64,000 nt of DNA from Silene conica (Eukaryota; Streptophyta; Magnoliopsida; Caryophyllales; Caryophyllaceae). A program made the translations under genes and the position numbers. The DNA lies in assembly GCA_029255685.2 (NCBI GenBank), contig CM055319.2, forward strand, positions 9,844,747-9,908,746, in the 5' to 3' direction. The notes below the pieces were generated by a model that was not told the DNA's origin, did no database searches, and worked only from the letters and a program-made list of their open reading frames with translations. This document shows, in pieces, positions 53,321-64,000 of the stretch (position 1 is the stretch's first letter; each line of letters starts with the position of its first letter).

Positions 53321-56300
53321 AGAATGAACTTCGTCCCCAAAGTTCTCAAGGTTCGAAAGACACTACACATCTCCTATCCCCCTTAAAGAACATAGGTTAC
53401 GTCCCCATAACCTTACATACCTAATCGAACAACTTAGGGTACCGTTCCCTTATAGCTGCCTTAGGCTCCCATGTAGCCTCCTTAACACCGTGGTTTGACC
53501 ACAAAATCTTAAGGAGTTTGGTCTCTCCCGTTCTGGTCTTTCGCACTTTGTATCAAGGGTAGCCTTAGGGGTTTCCACATAAGACAAGGTCTCATCGAGC
53601 TCAACAATTTCCACCTCAAGGATGTGAGATGGGTCACTAACATACTTCTGCAACTGAGATACATGGAACACATTATGAACTCGATCCAAGGCTGGTGCTA
53701 GAGCCAACCGGTAAGCAACCTCTCCAACTCAATCCAGAATCTCGTAGGGACCAATAAACTTCTGGCTCAGCTTGCCCTTATTCCCAAATCTCATGACACC
53801 TCTCATAGGTGAAACTTTTAGTAATACCTTATCTCCAGCCTGAAACTCAATGTCTTTGCGGTGCAAGTCCGCATAGCTCTTCTGTCGATCCTGGGCTGCT
53901 CTCATTTTCTGGCGAATCATCTCCACCTGATCTATCATATCCCGAACCATATGAGGACCTAGAACGGCGGCTTCAGAATTGTCATCCCAACACACTGGAC
54001 TCCTACATCTCCGCCCATACGAGGCCTCGAATGGTGCCATCCCAATACTCGCATGGTGACTGTTGTTGTAGGAAAATTCAAACAAATCCAGTCTCTCTTC
54101 CCAACTACCTCTAAATTCCATCACACACGCTCTTAACATGTCCTTCAAGGTCTTGATAGTCCTCTCGGTCTGTCCATCCATAGCGGAATGAAATGTAGTA
54201 CTCATCTTCAGGGTATTACCCATCATCTCTTGTAACTCTTGCCAAAATCTCGAGATGAAGCGAGAATCTCGATCCGATACTATATCCTTAGAAATCCCGT
54301 GTAATCTGACCACGTTCTTCCTATAGGCTAGAGCCAACTCAGTCTTGCTTCAAGTGTCCTTTATAGAGACGAAATGAGATGACTTGGTTAACCTGTCCAC
54401 TATCACTCAAATCATGTTGTTACCCCTCTGAGATCGGGGTAACCCCACAATGAAATCAATCGAGATAGATTCCCACTTCCACTCTGGTACTTCTAATAAC
54501 TGAATCTTGCCCTACGGTCGGTGATGCTCCCCTCTTACCCTCTGACAAGTCAAACAACTAGCCACAAACTATGCGACATCTTTCTTCATTCCTGGCCACC
54601 AAAAAGTCTGCTTGAGATCCCTATACAGTTTATCCCCACCGAGATGTACTGAATAAGGTACACAATGAGCCTCAACTAGAATCCTTTTCCTCAATTTCAC
54701 ACAATCCGGAACGTACCATCTCCCATCATACCCAAGACTCTCATCCCCACTCACGAAAAACCTCGACGGGCCACCCGCTTCCAGCTTTGCTTTCTATTCG
54801 ACGAATTTCGCATCAGTCAGCTGACTCTCTCTGGTTTCATTATACAGGTCTGGCTCCACTTTCAGGTCACCGCACGCAACACCCTTCCTAATCACATGGT
54901 GCCCATCCGACTCACCTCGTCCTTCGGCCTCATTAAAGACATCGTCGTGCACATGTATAGGGAGTGCACACTCTTCCAACTCAATGCATCGGCAACTATA
55001 TTTGCTTTCTCTTCATGATATATATACTATCTCCAGGTCATAGTCTCCGATCAACTCCATCCACGTCCTCTGTCTCATGTTAAGCTCCTTCTGGGTAAAG
55101 ATGTATTTCAGACTTTTATTGTCTGAAAATATCTTAAACGTCGCACCATACAGATAGTGCCTCCAGATCTTAAGAGCAAAGACTACACTACTTAGCTCTA
55201 AGTCGTGGGTGGGATAGTTCCCCTCATACTGTTTCAGCTGCCTCGACGCGTAAGCGATTACCTTCTCATTCTGCATCAAAATACACCCCAAACCATTCTT
55301 TAAGGCATCAGTATACACCTCAAAGTCTTCCACTCCCTCTAGCAAAGCTAAGACAGGGGCTGTGGTCAAACGTTCCTTTAAGGTTTGGAACGCTTTCTCA
55401 TACTCCTCATCCTAGCGGAATATGTTGTCCTTCTTCATAAGCGCAGTCATTGGCCTGGCAATCTTAGATAAATCCTTCATTCACGAACCGTCGGTAGTAC
55501 CCTGCCAAGCCCAGAAAACTGCGTACCTCAACCACACTCTTAGGTGCCTCCCAGCTAGACACCACCTCTATCTTACTAGAAACCACGGCTACGCCCTCCT
55601 TCGAAATCACATGACCCAGAAACGCTACTTTCTCCAACCAAAACTCGCACTTCGATAACTTAGCATATAATTGATTGTCCCTCAGAGTCTGCAACACGAT
55701 CCTTAGATGTTCCTCATGCTCCTCCTTAGTCTTAGAGTAGACTAAGATATCATCAGTGAAAACCACCACGAACTTGTCCAGGTAAGGACTAAACACGCGG
55801 TCCATCAGATCCATGAACACGGCAGGCGCGTTAGTCAACCCGAACGGCATCACTACATACTCATAATGACCATAGCTAGACCAGAAGGCGGTCTTCGGTA
55901 TATCACCATCTCTGATCCTCAGCTGATGATAACCCGACCTCAAGTCAATCTTCGAAAATACCCTGGCTCCGGTCAACTAGTCAAATAAATCATCTATCCT
56001 CGGTAAAGGGTAACGGTTTTTCACCGTCACATGATTCAACTCTCGATAATATATACACAATCTCATACTCTCATCCTTCTTCTTCACGAACAAGACTGGA
56101 GCTCCCCATGGCGATACACTAGGTCGGATGTACCCCTTATCTAAAAGATCATTTAGTTGCTTCTCCAGATCCTCCAACTCTTTCGGACCCATCCGGTAAG
56201 GGGCGTTTGAAATAGGTCTCGTTCCCGGTTTTAGCTCCACACTGAAGTCAATATCCCTCTTGGGTCGTAACCCAGGAATCTTTTCTGGAAACACATCTCG

Positions 56301-56343
56301 GAACCCAGAACATACAACAAGAACGTTAAAGTCAGGACCCTGC
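53321..56343 (-). pseudogene. Tekay/Del-like gypsy pol (reverse transcriptase, RNase H, integrase), degraded
   Basis: Reading leftward: reverse transcriptase ([19 protein letters not shown] near 56180; [61 protein letters not shown] as the catalytic box, with Thr in place of the usual Ile). RNase H follows ([11 protein letters not shown] near 55305, [13 protein letters not shown]). Then the integrase (CVPYSVHLGGDKLYRDLKQT zinc finger near 54640; IVSDRDSRF at 54285; TERTIKTLKDMLRACV). The tail HNVFHVSQLQKYVSDPSHIL is typical of Tekay chromoviruses. Breaks include TAG in LFD*L at 55977, a stop after FVNEGFI near 55464, and others in the integrase. The element ends abruptly at 56343; protease, gag and 5' LTR are absent. 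Confidence 0.88.
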
Positions 56344-56540
56344 AAGTAGGAGACTTAGTCCTCGGGAAGGTCTTCCAGAATACAAAGCACGAGAAAGCAA
56401 GAAAATTCGCATACAATTGGGAAGGACCATATTAAGTGGAAAACACAACAGGAAGTGGTTCCTACAGACTCATGGACATGGAAGGAAAGATGATACCCAG
56501 ACTTTGGAACATCCTCCACCTGACAAAGTATTTCATCTGA
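56340..56540 (+). pseudogene. Integrase C-terminal tail of a rightward Tat-type gypsy element
   Basis: The plus-strand frame gives [17 protein letters not shown], then NWEGPY, a TAA, and GSYRLMDMEGKMIPRLWNIL with a TGA stop at 56538-56540. VGDLVL..V, WEGPY and YRL.DM.G...PR.WN..HL are the conserved end of Athila/Tat integrases. Upstream pol is missing, replaced at this point by the oppositely oriented Tekay-like pol. The 800 bp after it (to 57345) hold no clear gene and include the 3' side of the antisense ORF. Confidence 0.8.
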
Positions 56541-57345
56541 AATACGGAATACACAGGGCACCCAACTGCCACAAATACATCTCTTTCAGGGTCCAGGATA
56601 CCCTTTTTTGGCTTTATATTTTCATTACCGTATTTCAATATCAGGACCCTATAGGCTTGACAAAGTTATCTTTTGAGGTTGAAATACATCTTCTAGAGTT
56701 CTCTTTGGAGATTTTGCTAGAAACTCTAAGAATTCGTAAAAAAAAATTACGATGGTATCTTATGTACACATCTAGCTTTATTATCTTTTGGGTATTTACA
56801 TTTGAAATCTTGCCAAAACAAGGGTAACAACCAGAAGGGACGGAACTTGTATAAACAAAACAGCGTGTGAATGTAGCAAAGTATCAGCAACCGGGACTCT
56901 GTCACCCGCGATACCGACTACCCACACAAGCCTGGCACTTTCTGACTGAGACAACCAACACCCATACTTGGCCATACTTAAACGAAAACCGTGCATGCAA
57001 ACAAAACAAAGGCAAATCGCCTACAACGGCTGAGCCTAAAAACGAATCAAAACACAAACTACATTAAAACACAAAATGCTACAAAACATCTACTAAAGGA
57101 CCCCGATAGTCAGGGTCCAACATGATTATCATAGAAAAAACACCCTTTAAAAGGCGCAAAACTTGTTCAAACAAAAGCAAAATATCCAAAAGCCCGCCTC
57201 GTAGGTCCCAGGGCACAACCGAAAAAGGTTTCAAGGGCACCACAATCGGGCCCAAAAGTACCACGAGAACATAAAAACTACAAATAATCGCCACTTAGAG
57301 AGCATAAAGTTACATACTAAAACTAGAAACTCAACTACCAAACGA

Positions 57346-59322
57346 TTACTCCAATACGACATGCTCGGTAGGAGTACCGTCCGCCATCTCGACTATGGCT
57401 CGCTTGGTAGCAGAGTGGGCATTCCCAACAATCACTTCTTCTTCAATATTCTGGTCAGCGACTACAGGAGGAGGAGTGTTCGGGTCATTATCGTGTTGAT
57501 CCATGGGGGCTGAAGTTCCTGGGACTTGGGCAGCTACGTCTGGCGTACCTCCATCTTCATAATCAGAAAAGACACTCAAGTTATACTTCTTCGAAAACTC
57601 CTCCGCAAAAAGTCTTTCTTCCTCCTCCAGATCCCACTACAGGTGCTTGTTCTCCCTGAACTCCTTCATACACTCTATTCTCACTTCCCAATGAGTGTAT
57701 GTAACAACATTGGATATGGTCCTGGAGAGGGTCTTCTTCTTCTTCATCAATGCCGCAACTTCGGTAGCCAGAACACCCTTCTCCTCCCCCAATCTGTTCA
57801 CCTCTGCCGCCAGAGTGTCTTTGGCTTCCAGGACCACAACCATATGTTCCTCAGAATCCTTCAACTTAGCCTCTACAATCTTCAGCTCCTCCACCCCAGG
57901 CTCCTGATCCTTATCTTCGTATCCAAGTGCTTGGCAATCGTATCCAGCTCAGACTTCAACATCCTCAGATCCTGGTCCACATGAGGCAGACGCTGAACCC
58001 CATGAAGGAGTATCGGGAAAGCCCGAGGGAAAAAAAATAAAGGATCAAAGAAGAACTAGTCAAAGCACGACGAAGTTCGCCAAAAACGCTCATCGTGAAG
58101 GAGTGCTCAACAGCGTGCTCCAAAACAACTCTAACGGTCCGCCGGCTTAGCATGCCCTTGGGCCCTAGAAGCAACATGCGCCCCAAGAAGGGCCAAGTCT
58201 CCTCACTAGGAGTAGCCCCAAAACCCTCTGACATCCTGATTACATCCTCCGGAACATCCTCCATTACGAAGCAGGAGGATCGAGCGCGTGTCCTAGACGC
58301 CACAGCAGGGGGCAGCATCGATGATAGATGAGCGACATTCGAAGGGACGGAGCTGGAAAGAGACGGAGAAACAAATCTCTTGGAGATAGGCTCGGACTCA
58401 GCAACTTCAACTTTCCTCTTGGATGAAGCCATGGAGGCAGCAGCGGAAGCTCTCTTCCGACGTTGTGCCATCAGCATAGCAGGAGTAATTCTGGTCTTGG
58501 CAGATTTTGGAGCCAGAAGCGAGGTGTCAGTGAAAAGTGGGTTCCAAAAAACTGACCACAAATTAACAAGGAAAGAAGGAAATACCAGTAGACATCTATC
58601 GCTCTTCCTCCATGGTGCAGTATCCCAATAAGACGTTGAAGGAACGCTTAGCAGGCTCCAGACCAATGAGCTTATTGATGGAAGCCTCATCGTCGGTAAT
58701 TCTGCACGAGAAAGTCAGTAAAAAAGTGAGCATAAACGAAGAAAAATCACGAGGAAGCAAGGTTACGGATACCTTCGGGGGATCTTAAGATCCGGAAGAT
58801 ATAGTCGCAAGAAGGAGAAAGAGAATCTACCCTCACGAAAATGAACCGCCTAAACCAATCCGAGTCATTAGGTTTAGGAGGAAAAACGATGCAGTGTTCG
58901 TCACCCCTGTTGGTGCGCAGGGTGAACTAGCCGTGACGAAGAGAGTGTATGGCGAATAAATGGGCTAGATCACCCAGAGAAATGTCGATATTGTATAACT
59001 CATTCATCTTGCTAAGCGAAATCAAACTACGCCATTCATAAGGGTTTATTTGCCAAAGTGGGAGTTGGGTAAAATGGAGGAAATCCTGGATAAGCTTCGG
59101 AAATGAGAACCTTAAACCGAGGGAAAACGGGTATATGTAGAAACAAGTCCACCTTGGGCGGTCAAAATCGGCCCTCTGACCGGGTTGGGGGACATGCATG
59201 GTCACCCCCTCGCCTAAATGAAACAATCCCTTCACGGAAGCAACATTGTGAGGGGCCAGGGTTGAGTCAGAAGAGTGGAGTGAAGAAAGCACAGATTGAG
59301 AAGGAAAAAGGTTATCATCCAT
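57346..59322 (-). pseudogene. Antisense extra ORF of the Tat-type element ('putative gypsy type transposon' protein), broken
   Basis: The ATG is at 59322. The first block (to 58927) includes WTCFYIYPFSLGLRFSFPKL and IQDFLHFTQLPLWQINPYEW, the hallmark of the Transposase_28-type proteins encoded antisense in Tat-lineage elements. A TAG at 58927-58929 interrupts it; reading continues as FTLRTNRGDEHCIVFPPKPN to about 58770, where GTATCC may be a splice donor. Later blocks: ITDDEASINKLIGLEPAKRS (58695-58640), a Lys/Arg/Ser-rich region (58500-58100), a Glu/Lys/Ala coiled coil (57894-57640) and an acidic/Pro end with TGA near 57346. Spliced exons with mutations are likely. The protein's role is unknown; orientation opposite to the integrase tail at 56340 is normal for Tat. 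Confidence 0.72.
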
Positions 59323-59366
59323 GGAAATTAGAAGAAAAAAACGAGAAGAAAAAGGGCAGTTGCCTT

Positions 59367-62300
59367 CAGAGGCGTATCTTGGATTGCGGGAAAAGGGGTG
59401 CGGAAATTAAAATTTCATGATTAGTACATAATTTTATAAAAAGTATCCAAAATACAATTACTTCAGATTACATCTTTACTCTAAGGGACGGGGAGGTAGT
59501 AAACAACTGCGTGTTTTCTTGCCTTGATAACGATCTATTATGTCATCATTATCAACTCGAGAAAAAAAATCTCTTTCAATGAATGTTACCAAGCTATCAT
59601 TCAATAGTTGATCGCCCATGCTATTTCTCAGCTTGTTCTTCACGTAAGTCATAGCAGAGAAAACTCGCTCCACGCTAGCGGTAGCCACCGGAAGAGTCAA
59701 TACTAGTCGTAGAAGTAGATAGACTAGTTGATAATAAGAATGCTTATTTGTTGAAACAAGCATCACGAAAAGTTGACCAATGTCTTGTAAACTTGCAAAT
59801 CTTGTATCACTCCGTATATCATCAATAAAATGATCAAGTTGAAATTCAAGTCTCGTTCTATCAGTTGAAGAGAAGCTATCCGGATAAAACTCGGCAAGTC
59901 TAATTAACTTTGTCTTATCAAAAGCCGCAAAAGAATTGATGGGGTTAAAACAAGACATACAAATAAGTAACTCCATGTTTACCTCATCAAATCGATCGTC
60001 TAATTCTTGGAGTTGCAAATCAATGATGCTTACAAATATATCATACCAAAATCGGTGAATATTTGTAACTTTTTCAAAATAACGTCTTGATCTCCCTGGG
60101 GGACAATAACTATCATCCATTTGAGGAACCTCAATATTATTTTTGGCACAAAAAGAAGTCACACCTTCCAAAAAATGTTCCCTGCCATCTTCTCTGATCT
60201 TTAGCAATCTGTCTTTAGTCAACCGAACAAATGTCATGGCATTCACGATATCTTGATCTCTTCTTTGAAAAGCTTGACACAATTCATTCGTGTACCTAAA
60301 TATGACAATCATCAATCGAGCCATAAAGACAAATTGAAATGACTCAAAAGAAGCCATCACCGTTTGAGCTTTTAACCGATCATCACGATGACCAGTTTTT
60401 CCAACTATCAGAAGTACTTCAAAGATAGAAGGGTACAACGACATCATGTTTAAGATTGTTCTATAGTAAGAACCCCAACGAGTATCACCTAGTCTAGGTA
60501 AACTAAGCTCTTGATTCAAACCTGTCCCACTTTTCTTTTCATTCAATTCCAGACTTTCTAGAATTTTTTTAGCTTGAACTTCTCGAAGCATTTATTTCCG
60601 CTTACAAGAAATTCCCATAAGATTCAACAAAAAACCAACTTGTTCAAAAAACCATGTGCAATCAACATTCTCCTTAGCAACGACAACAAGAGTCAATTGA
60701 AGTTGATGAGCAAAACAATGAACATAATAAGCGGATGGAGTTTCGCTCATAATCAAAGTTTTGAGACCATTAATTTCACCTCTCATGTTACTAGCTCTGT
60801 CATAACCTTGACCACGGATTCTAGACATGCTTAGTTTGTTATCCTCGATCATCTTTTTAATTGCTACTTTAAGTGATAAAGAACAAGTATTCTTCATTTT
60901 CACCACACCAAGAAAGCTTTCAGAGACTCTCCCCCTTTTTATCAACAAAACATAAACAAATGGCCAACTGCTCCTTATAAGACACATCACTCGATTCATC
61001 GGCTAAAATTGCAAAATAGTCATCACCAAGCTCATCAAGAATCAGTTTAGTAGTTTCCTTAGCACAAGCATGAATAAGATCTATTTGGATTTCAGGACAA
61101 ATCAGTTTTGATTTTTTGGGAGCATTTTTTAACACAACCTTATTGACATTCTCATCTTTTTCCGCAAGCCATTGCAAAAGTTCACGAAAGTTACCTTTAT
61201 TACTTGAAGTTTTAGATTCATCGTGCCCACGAAATGCTAAGCCTTGGCGCAACAGGAACTTTAAACAATCAAGTGAGTGAGTCAAGTGAGCCTTGTAAAT
61301 AATAGAAACTTTCTTGCTTGTCTTATTGAAATTTTCAACGATGGATTATTTTGGGGAATTGAAAAAATCGTATTTCTCTTGAGCTTGTTTATGAGCACTG
61401 ACAACACTCTGGCCAATATGTTTTTGAAATCTTTCATGAGCTCGATTCCAACTTTTAAACCCATCTCTCACAAATTTATCATTTCCTGGAATACTTGTTT
61501 TGTCCTTAAACAAATAGCACACAAAACAAAAGGCTACATCTTTTTCAATGCTATATTCAAGCCAATTGTACTTGTCATACCAAGCTTCTTTAAGTTGACG
61601 CTTACAAGGATTATGCTGAGTTCCAAATTCAGTTTGAGGGAAGGAATGATTACGAGGTTGAAACATCCCCTTACTGATGAATCACCTCCTTATCATATCT
61701 TGATCATTAGGAGGATAGGATGATATGGGGATTCTTTTCCCAGGATCACAAGGAAAAATATCAGAATCATACACAAATTCCTCATTGACAGGAGCATTTT
61801 GATCATTTGTTCTTGTTTCATTTTGTGGTGTATCATGAATATCTTCTGATGGGACCACTTGCTCTTCTTGAGTAGTATATATTTCATCAATGACTCCACT
61901 TTGAGGTACAGTTTGATGTGGAGAGGGAGAGGAACAAGACTTTTGAGACGTCCCACCACCAAAGAAGTCAGATATAAGTCCACTTTTATACTTTCTCTTC
62001 TTCATCTAGTCATAATAAAACATACAAGTAAGACTTGCAGTAGTACTCAAAGCATAATTGGCAATTTGACGGCAATGTTACTCGAATACGGCAAAAACAG
62101 ACAAAACAAGCATAACAATAACAAAATTAACAATTACGATCACAGAAGAAAACTCAACAGTACAACATCAACAACAACATCAAACAATCATAATATAATA
62201 AATACTCTAAGCATTAACAAAGATAAAAAGAGAGATGTCACTGGAAAAAAGAAAACACAAAGATGAGTGTTGGCTGGAGTTTAATCATAACATCAGCAGC

Positions 62301-62988
62301 AACTTAATATAATAATATGTACAGCACTCCGTGACTCCGTCACAACTTAATTCATTCAATTTCCAGGTTTCCAAATTGATTCCAAATTCAACTTAATTCA
62401 TTCAACAATCAACTTAATATGAACATCAATCCGTCACTGCATCACAGTATCAACATCAGGCTTTCCAAATTTCCAGTCCATAATCCCAATTTCCAAATTC
62501 TATTAGATTATTATCAAACCTATTAAGTTATCAAACAAAATTCATTCAATTAAAAGTAAGAGCAGAAATTGCACACAGCACACTATGACAATAATTCTAC
62601 TAAATTCGAAATGGAGATTTGCAATTTGCCAATTTAGGGTTTCAGTTTTAGATTAGGGAAAATACCTTGTTTGAGATAGGTCTCATGGTGGACTGGTGCC
62701 TGGTGGACGCCGACGGTAGTCGGTAGGAACCGTGACTACGTGAGGTTATTGAGGTATGACTTATGTGAATTGAGGAATGAGGAGAGAGGAATGAGGAGAG
62801 ATGAATGAGGAGAGAGGCGTTCTTTTTGGGAAGAGAATTAGAGAAGAGGAAGTCGAGCGTGAGTGTACTACAAATGTTTTGTTTTTAATTTTTTTTTTCT
62901 TTTTTTTTTGAAAAATACACATTTTTTCAAAGGGGGTACGCGTGCACCCGCTGCACACACACCCCCCCCCCCCCCCCAAACGCCACTG
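59367..62988 (-). mobile_element. hAT transposon, 3622 bp, with near-complete transposase
   Basis: The ends are CAGAGGCGTATCTTGG and, inverted, CAGTGGCGTTTGGGG. The 8-bp flanks GTTGCCTT (59359-59366) and GTTACCTT (62989-62996) match at seven of eight. The transposase lies on the minus strand (62005-59476). The 5' kilobase (62006-62988) is non-coding except for a leader; it holds a splice-like AAATACCTTGTTTGAGATAGG region and a C17 run (62962-62977). The element is inserted in the Tat-type element, 45 bp upstream of its antisense ORF. Confidence 0.85.
59476..62005 (-). pseudogene. hAT transposase (TTF-type zinc finger, DUF4371, dimerisation domain), broken
   Basis: Reading leftward from ATG 62005: MKKRKYKSGLISDFF start; the TTF-type zinc-finger region (FPQTEFGTQHNPCKRQLKEA, VAFCFVCYLF, FVRDGFKSWNRAHERFQKHI, 61640-61400); the DUF4371-like region (SLDCLKFLLRQGLAFRGHDE, ILADESSDVSYKEQLAIC with catalytic Asp candidates, near 61270-60940); GQGYDRASNMRGEINGLKTL and YYVHCFAHQLQLTLV (60830-60690); GDTRWGSYYRTILNM (60490); and the C-terminal hAT dimerisation segment LTLPVATASVERVFSAMTYV (59700-59640). 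Breaks: stop at 61682, frameshift near 61350, frameshift near 60945 and an in-frame TAA at 60592 before MLREVQAKKI. It cannot make full-length transposase, but decay is light. Confidence 0.88.
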
Positions 62989-62996
62989 GTTACCTT

Positions 62997-63289
62997 GAAG
63001 GGAGACGAAGGAAAAAGAGAAACGACAATATCGGAAGATGGAGAAGTTTATGAGAGAGAGAGGGGTTTGGGAAAAGTTGGAAAGAAGTAATGAGGGAAAT
63101 AAAAGAGGAGTTGGGAAGTTAAATAAAAGGTTTTGAAATTTGAAAAATGAATTGAATGCCTGGTGAGAGCCCGAAAAGAGCGCGATGTGACTTATGTAGG
63201 CATATCCGCATATGTCAAATCACTCCCTTTTGGGTCCAGGAAAGAAAAAATTCTCGCACAAGCCTGCTTGCACAAGAATTTGGGGCTAA
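62997..63289 (+). other. Tat-type element sequence between hAT insertion and 3' LTR, with polypurine tract
   Basis: The purine-rich sequence continues the element interrupted at 59366. It ends AGAATTTGGGGCTAA, a polypurine-like tract just before the LTR start at 63290. No gene. Confidence 0.55.
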
Positions 63290-64000
63290 TGTTAGGCTTC
63301 AAAAATAACATTTTTTTACCCCTCGACACGTGGTACCAAGTGAATGGATAATCTCATAAAGAAATGGATTGATGATGTGTCCTCCCCTAACCGCAAGATG
63401 AGAAGCAAACAAACACAAAAAGAAGAAAACTCACGTGAGGAAGGAAGCACAAGTTGCAAAAAGAAGTGTGTTGAGAAAGACTCAAAAATAGCCCCAAAAT
63501 GGCTATAGAGTTGAGGAAAAAGGAGAAAAAGTATAAGAGCTGAAAAAGGAAACCTGCACCAAGAAAAATGACGTTGGAGAAAGCTTTAATCCAACGGTCA
63601 TAAGCCAATAAGAAGAGGATAAATAGAGGACCTTAGGACAATAGAATGTATGCAAATAATCACTTATCTCACTAGAACTTACCTCCCTCCTCAAATACGG
63701 AGTTTTTGCTAAAATAGGGTCGAAAATCAAAGTATTTAACAAAATAAGGTTAATTTCAAACTAATTACTAAAAATTGTTCCACGTCATCAATTTTTTTTT
63801 CATTTAAAAATTATAACATCTCGTTGTCCGAGACAACGACTAGTCATAAAATTATCAAAAATTGTTCTACTTATCGTTGTCCTACAAGCGACTTGTAGCG
63901 AAGAGTAAAAATCGAACTTGCTTAGTATCACTGGAATGTTCTCTGCTTAAGTCTGAAGATTATAGCAATTCAATTCATCTTCCACATTAAACAATCTCCT
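63290..64000 (+). mobile_element. 3' LTR of the Tat-type element (runs off right edge)
   Basis: It starts TGTTAGGC after the polypurine-like tract. A TATA-like AGGATAAATAGAGG lies at 63616-63629. A palindromic GTTGTCCGAGACAACGAC occurs near 63823. The end is outside the window, so length and target duplication are unknown. Assignment rests on position after the integrase tail and antisense ORF. Confidence 0.55.

Noticed and set aside
56417-56827. 136-aa plus-strand frame after the Tekay/Tat junction
   Set aside because: The conserved integrase tail is in a different plus frame; this one is out of phase.
1-64000. tRNA, rRNA or organelle DNA insertions
   Set aside because: No cloverleaf-like or plastid/mitochondrial gene sequence was recognised by eye; a tRNA scan could still find a degenerate one.

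Overview
This is a plant nuclear window, almost certainly from a dicot. Introns are GT-AG, two multi-exon plant genes lie in the middle, and the rest is mostly nested transposable elements of plant lineages (SIRE, Tekay/Del, Tat, CACTA, hAT, Harbinger, Helitron, RTE, Stowaway). The species cannot be fixed from the sequence. Caryophyllales is a guess with low confidence.

Layout. Positions 1-4277 hold a leftward Tekay/Del-like Ty3/gypsy element: an intact gag running off the edge, its primer-binding site, and a 3.0 kb LTR carrying two arrays of hairpins. It sits in a rightward SIRE/Maximus-type Ty1/copia element (4278-4534 plus 8885-15675). A 4.35 kb CACTA transposon with a perfect 3-bp target duplication also interrupts that SIRE copy, and the CACTA itself holds a hAT MITE and a LINE remnant. 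The SIRE copy has a broken pol, a long extra third ORF with one amber codon, a polypurine tract and a 3' LTR. Then follow a probable Helitron (15699-16894), a decayed copia with short LTRs and intact target duplication (17184-22571), several MITEs, and a Harbinger relic with GTTCA arrays at both ends (24169-25465).

Two convergent genes occupy 25826-48683. A 12-exon pectin acetylesterase (426 aa, + strand) has a miniature TRIM retrotransposon in intron 3. A 20-exon PIG-O, the GPI ethanolamine-phosphate transferase 3 (961 aa, - strand), starts at 48683 and ends 837 bp from the esterase stop. Both join to open frames with consistent splice sites. PIG-O intron 7 holds a full-length RTE LINE with an intact 1061-aa ORF and a 19-bp target duplication. 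Intron 6 holds a 2.1 kb hAT element packed with four nested MITEs. The two genes act in unrelated processes (cell-wall pectin deacetylation and GPI-anchor assembly in the ER).

From 48960 to the end is another nest: a leftward copia fragment split by a solo LTR; a leftward Tekay-like element (3' LTR, polypurine tract, degraded pol) cut off at 56345; and a rightward Tat-type gypsy element showing its integrase tail, a degraded antisense extra ORF and a 3' LTR that runs off the edge. An hAT transposon with a nearly complete but broken transposase is inserted just upstream of that antisense ORF.

The most unusual signal is in the first LTR (about 1983-2645). Eleven copies of a conserved ~22-nt core are each bordered by arms that differ between copies, and in most copies the two arms are complementary to each other. 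This looks like an array of hairpins whose stems covary. No new gene system is evident otherwise.
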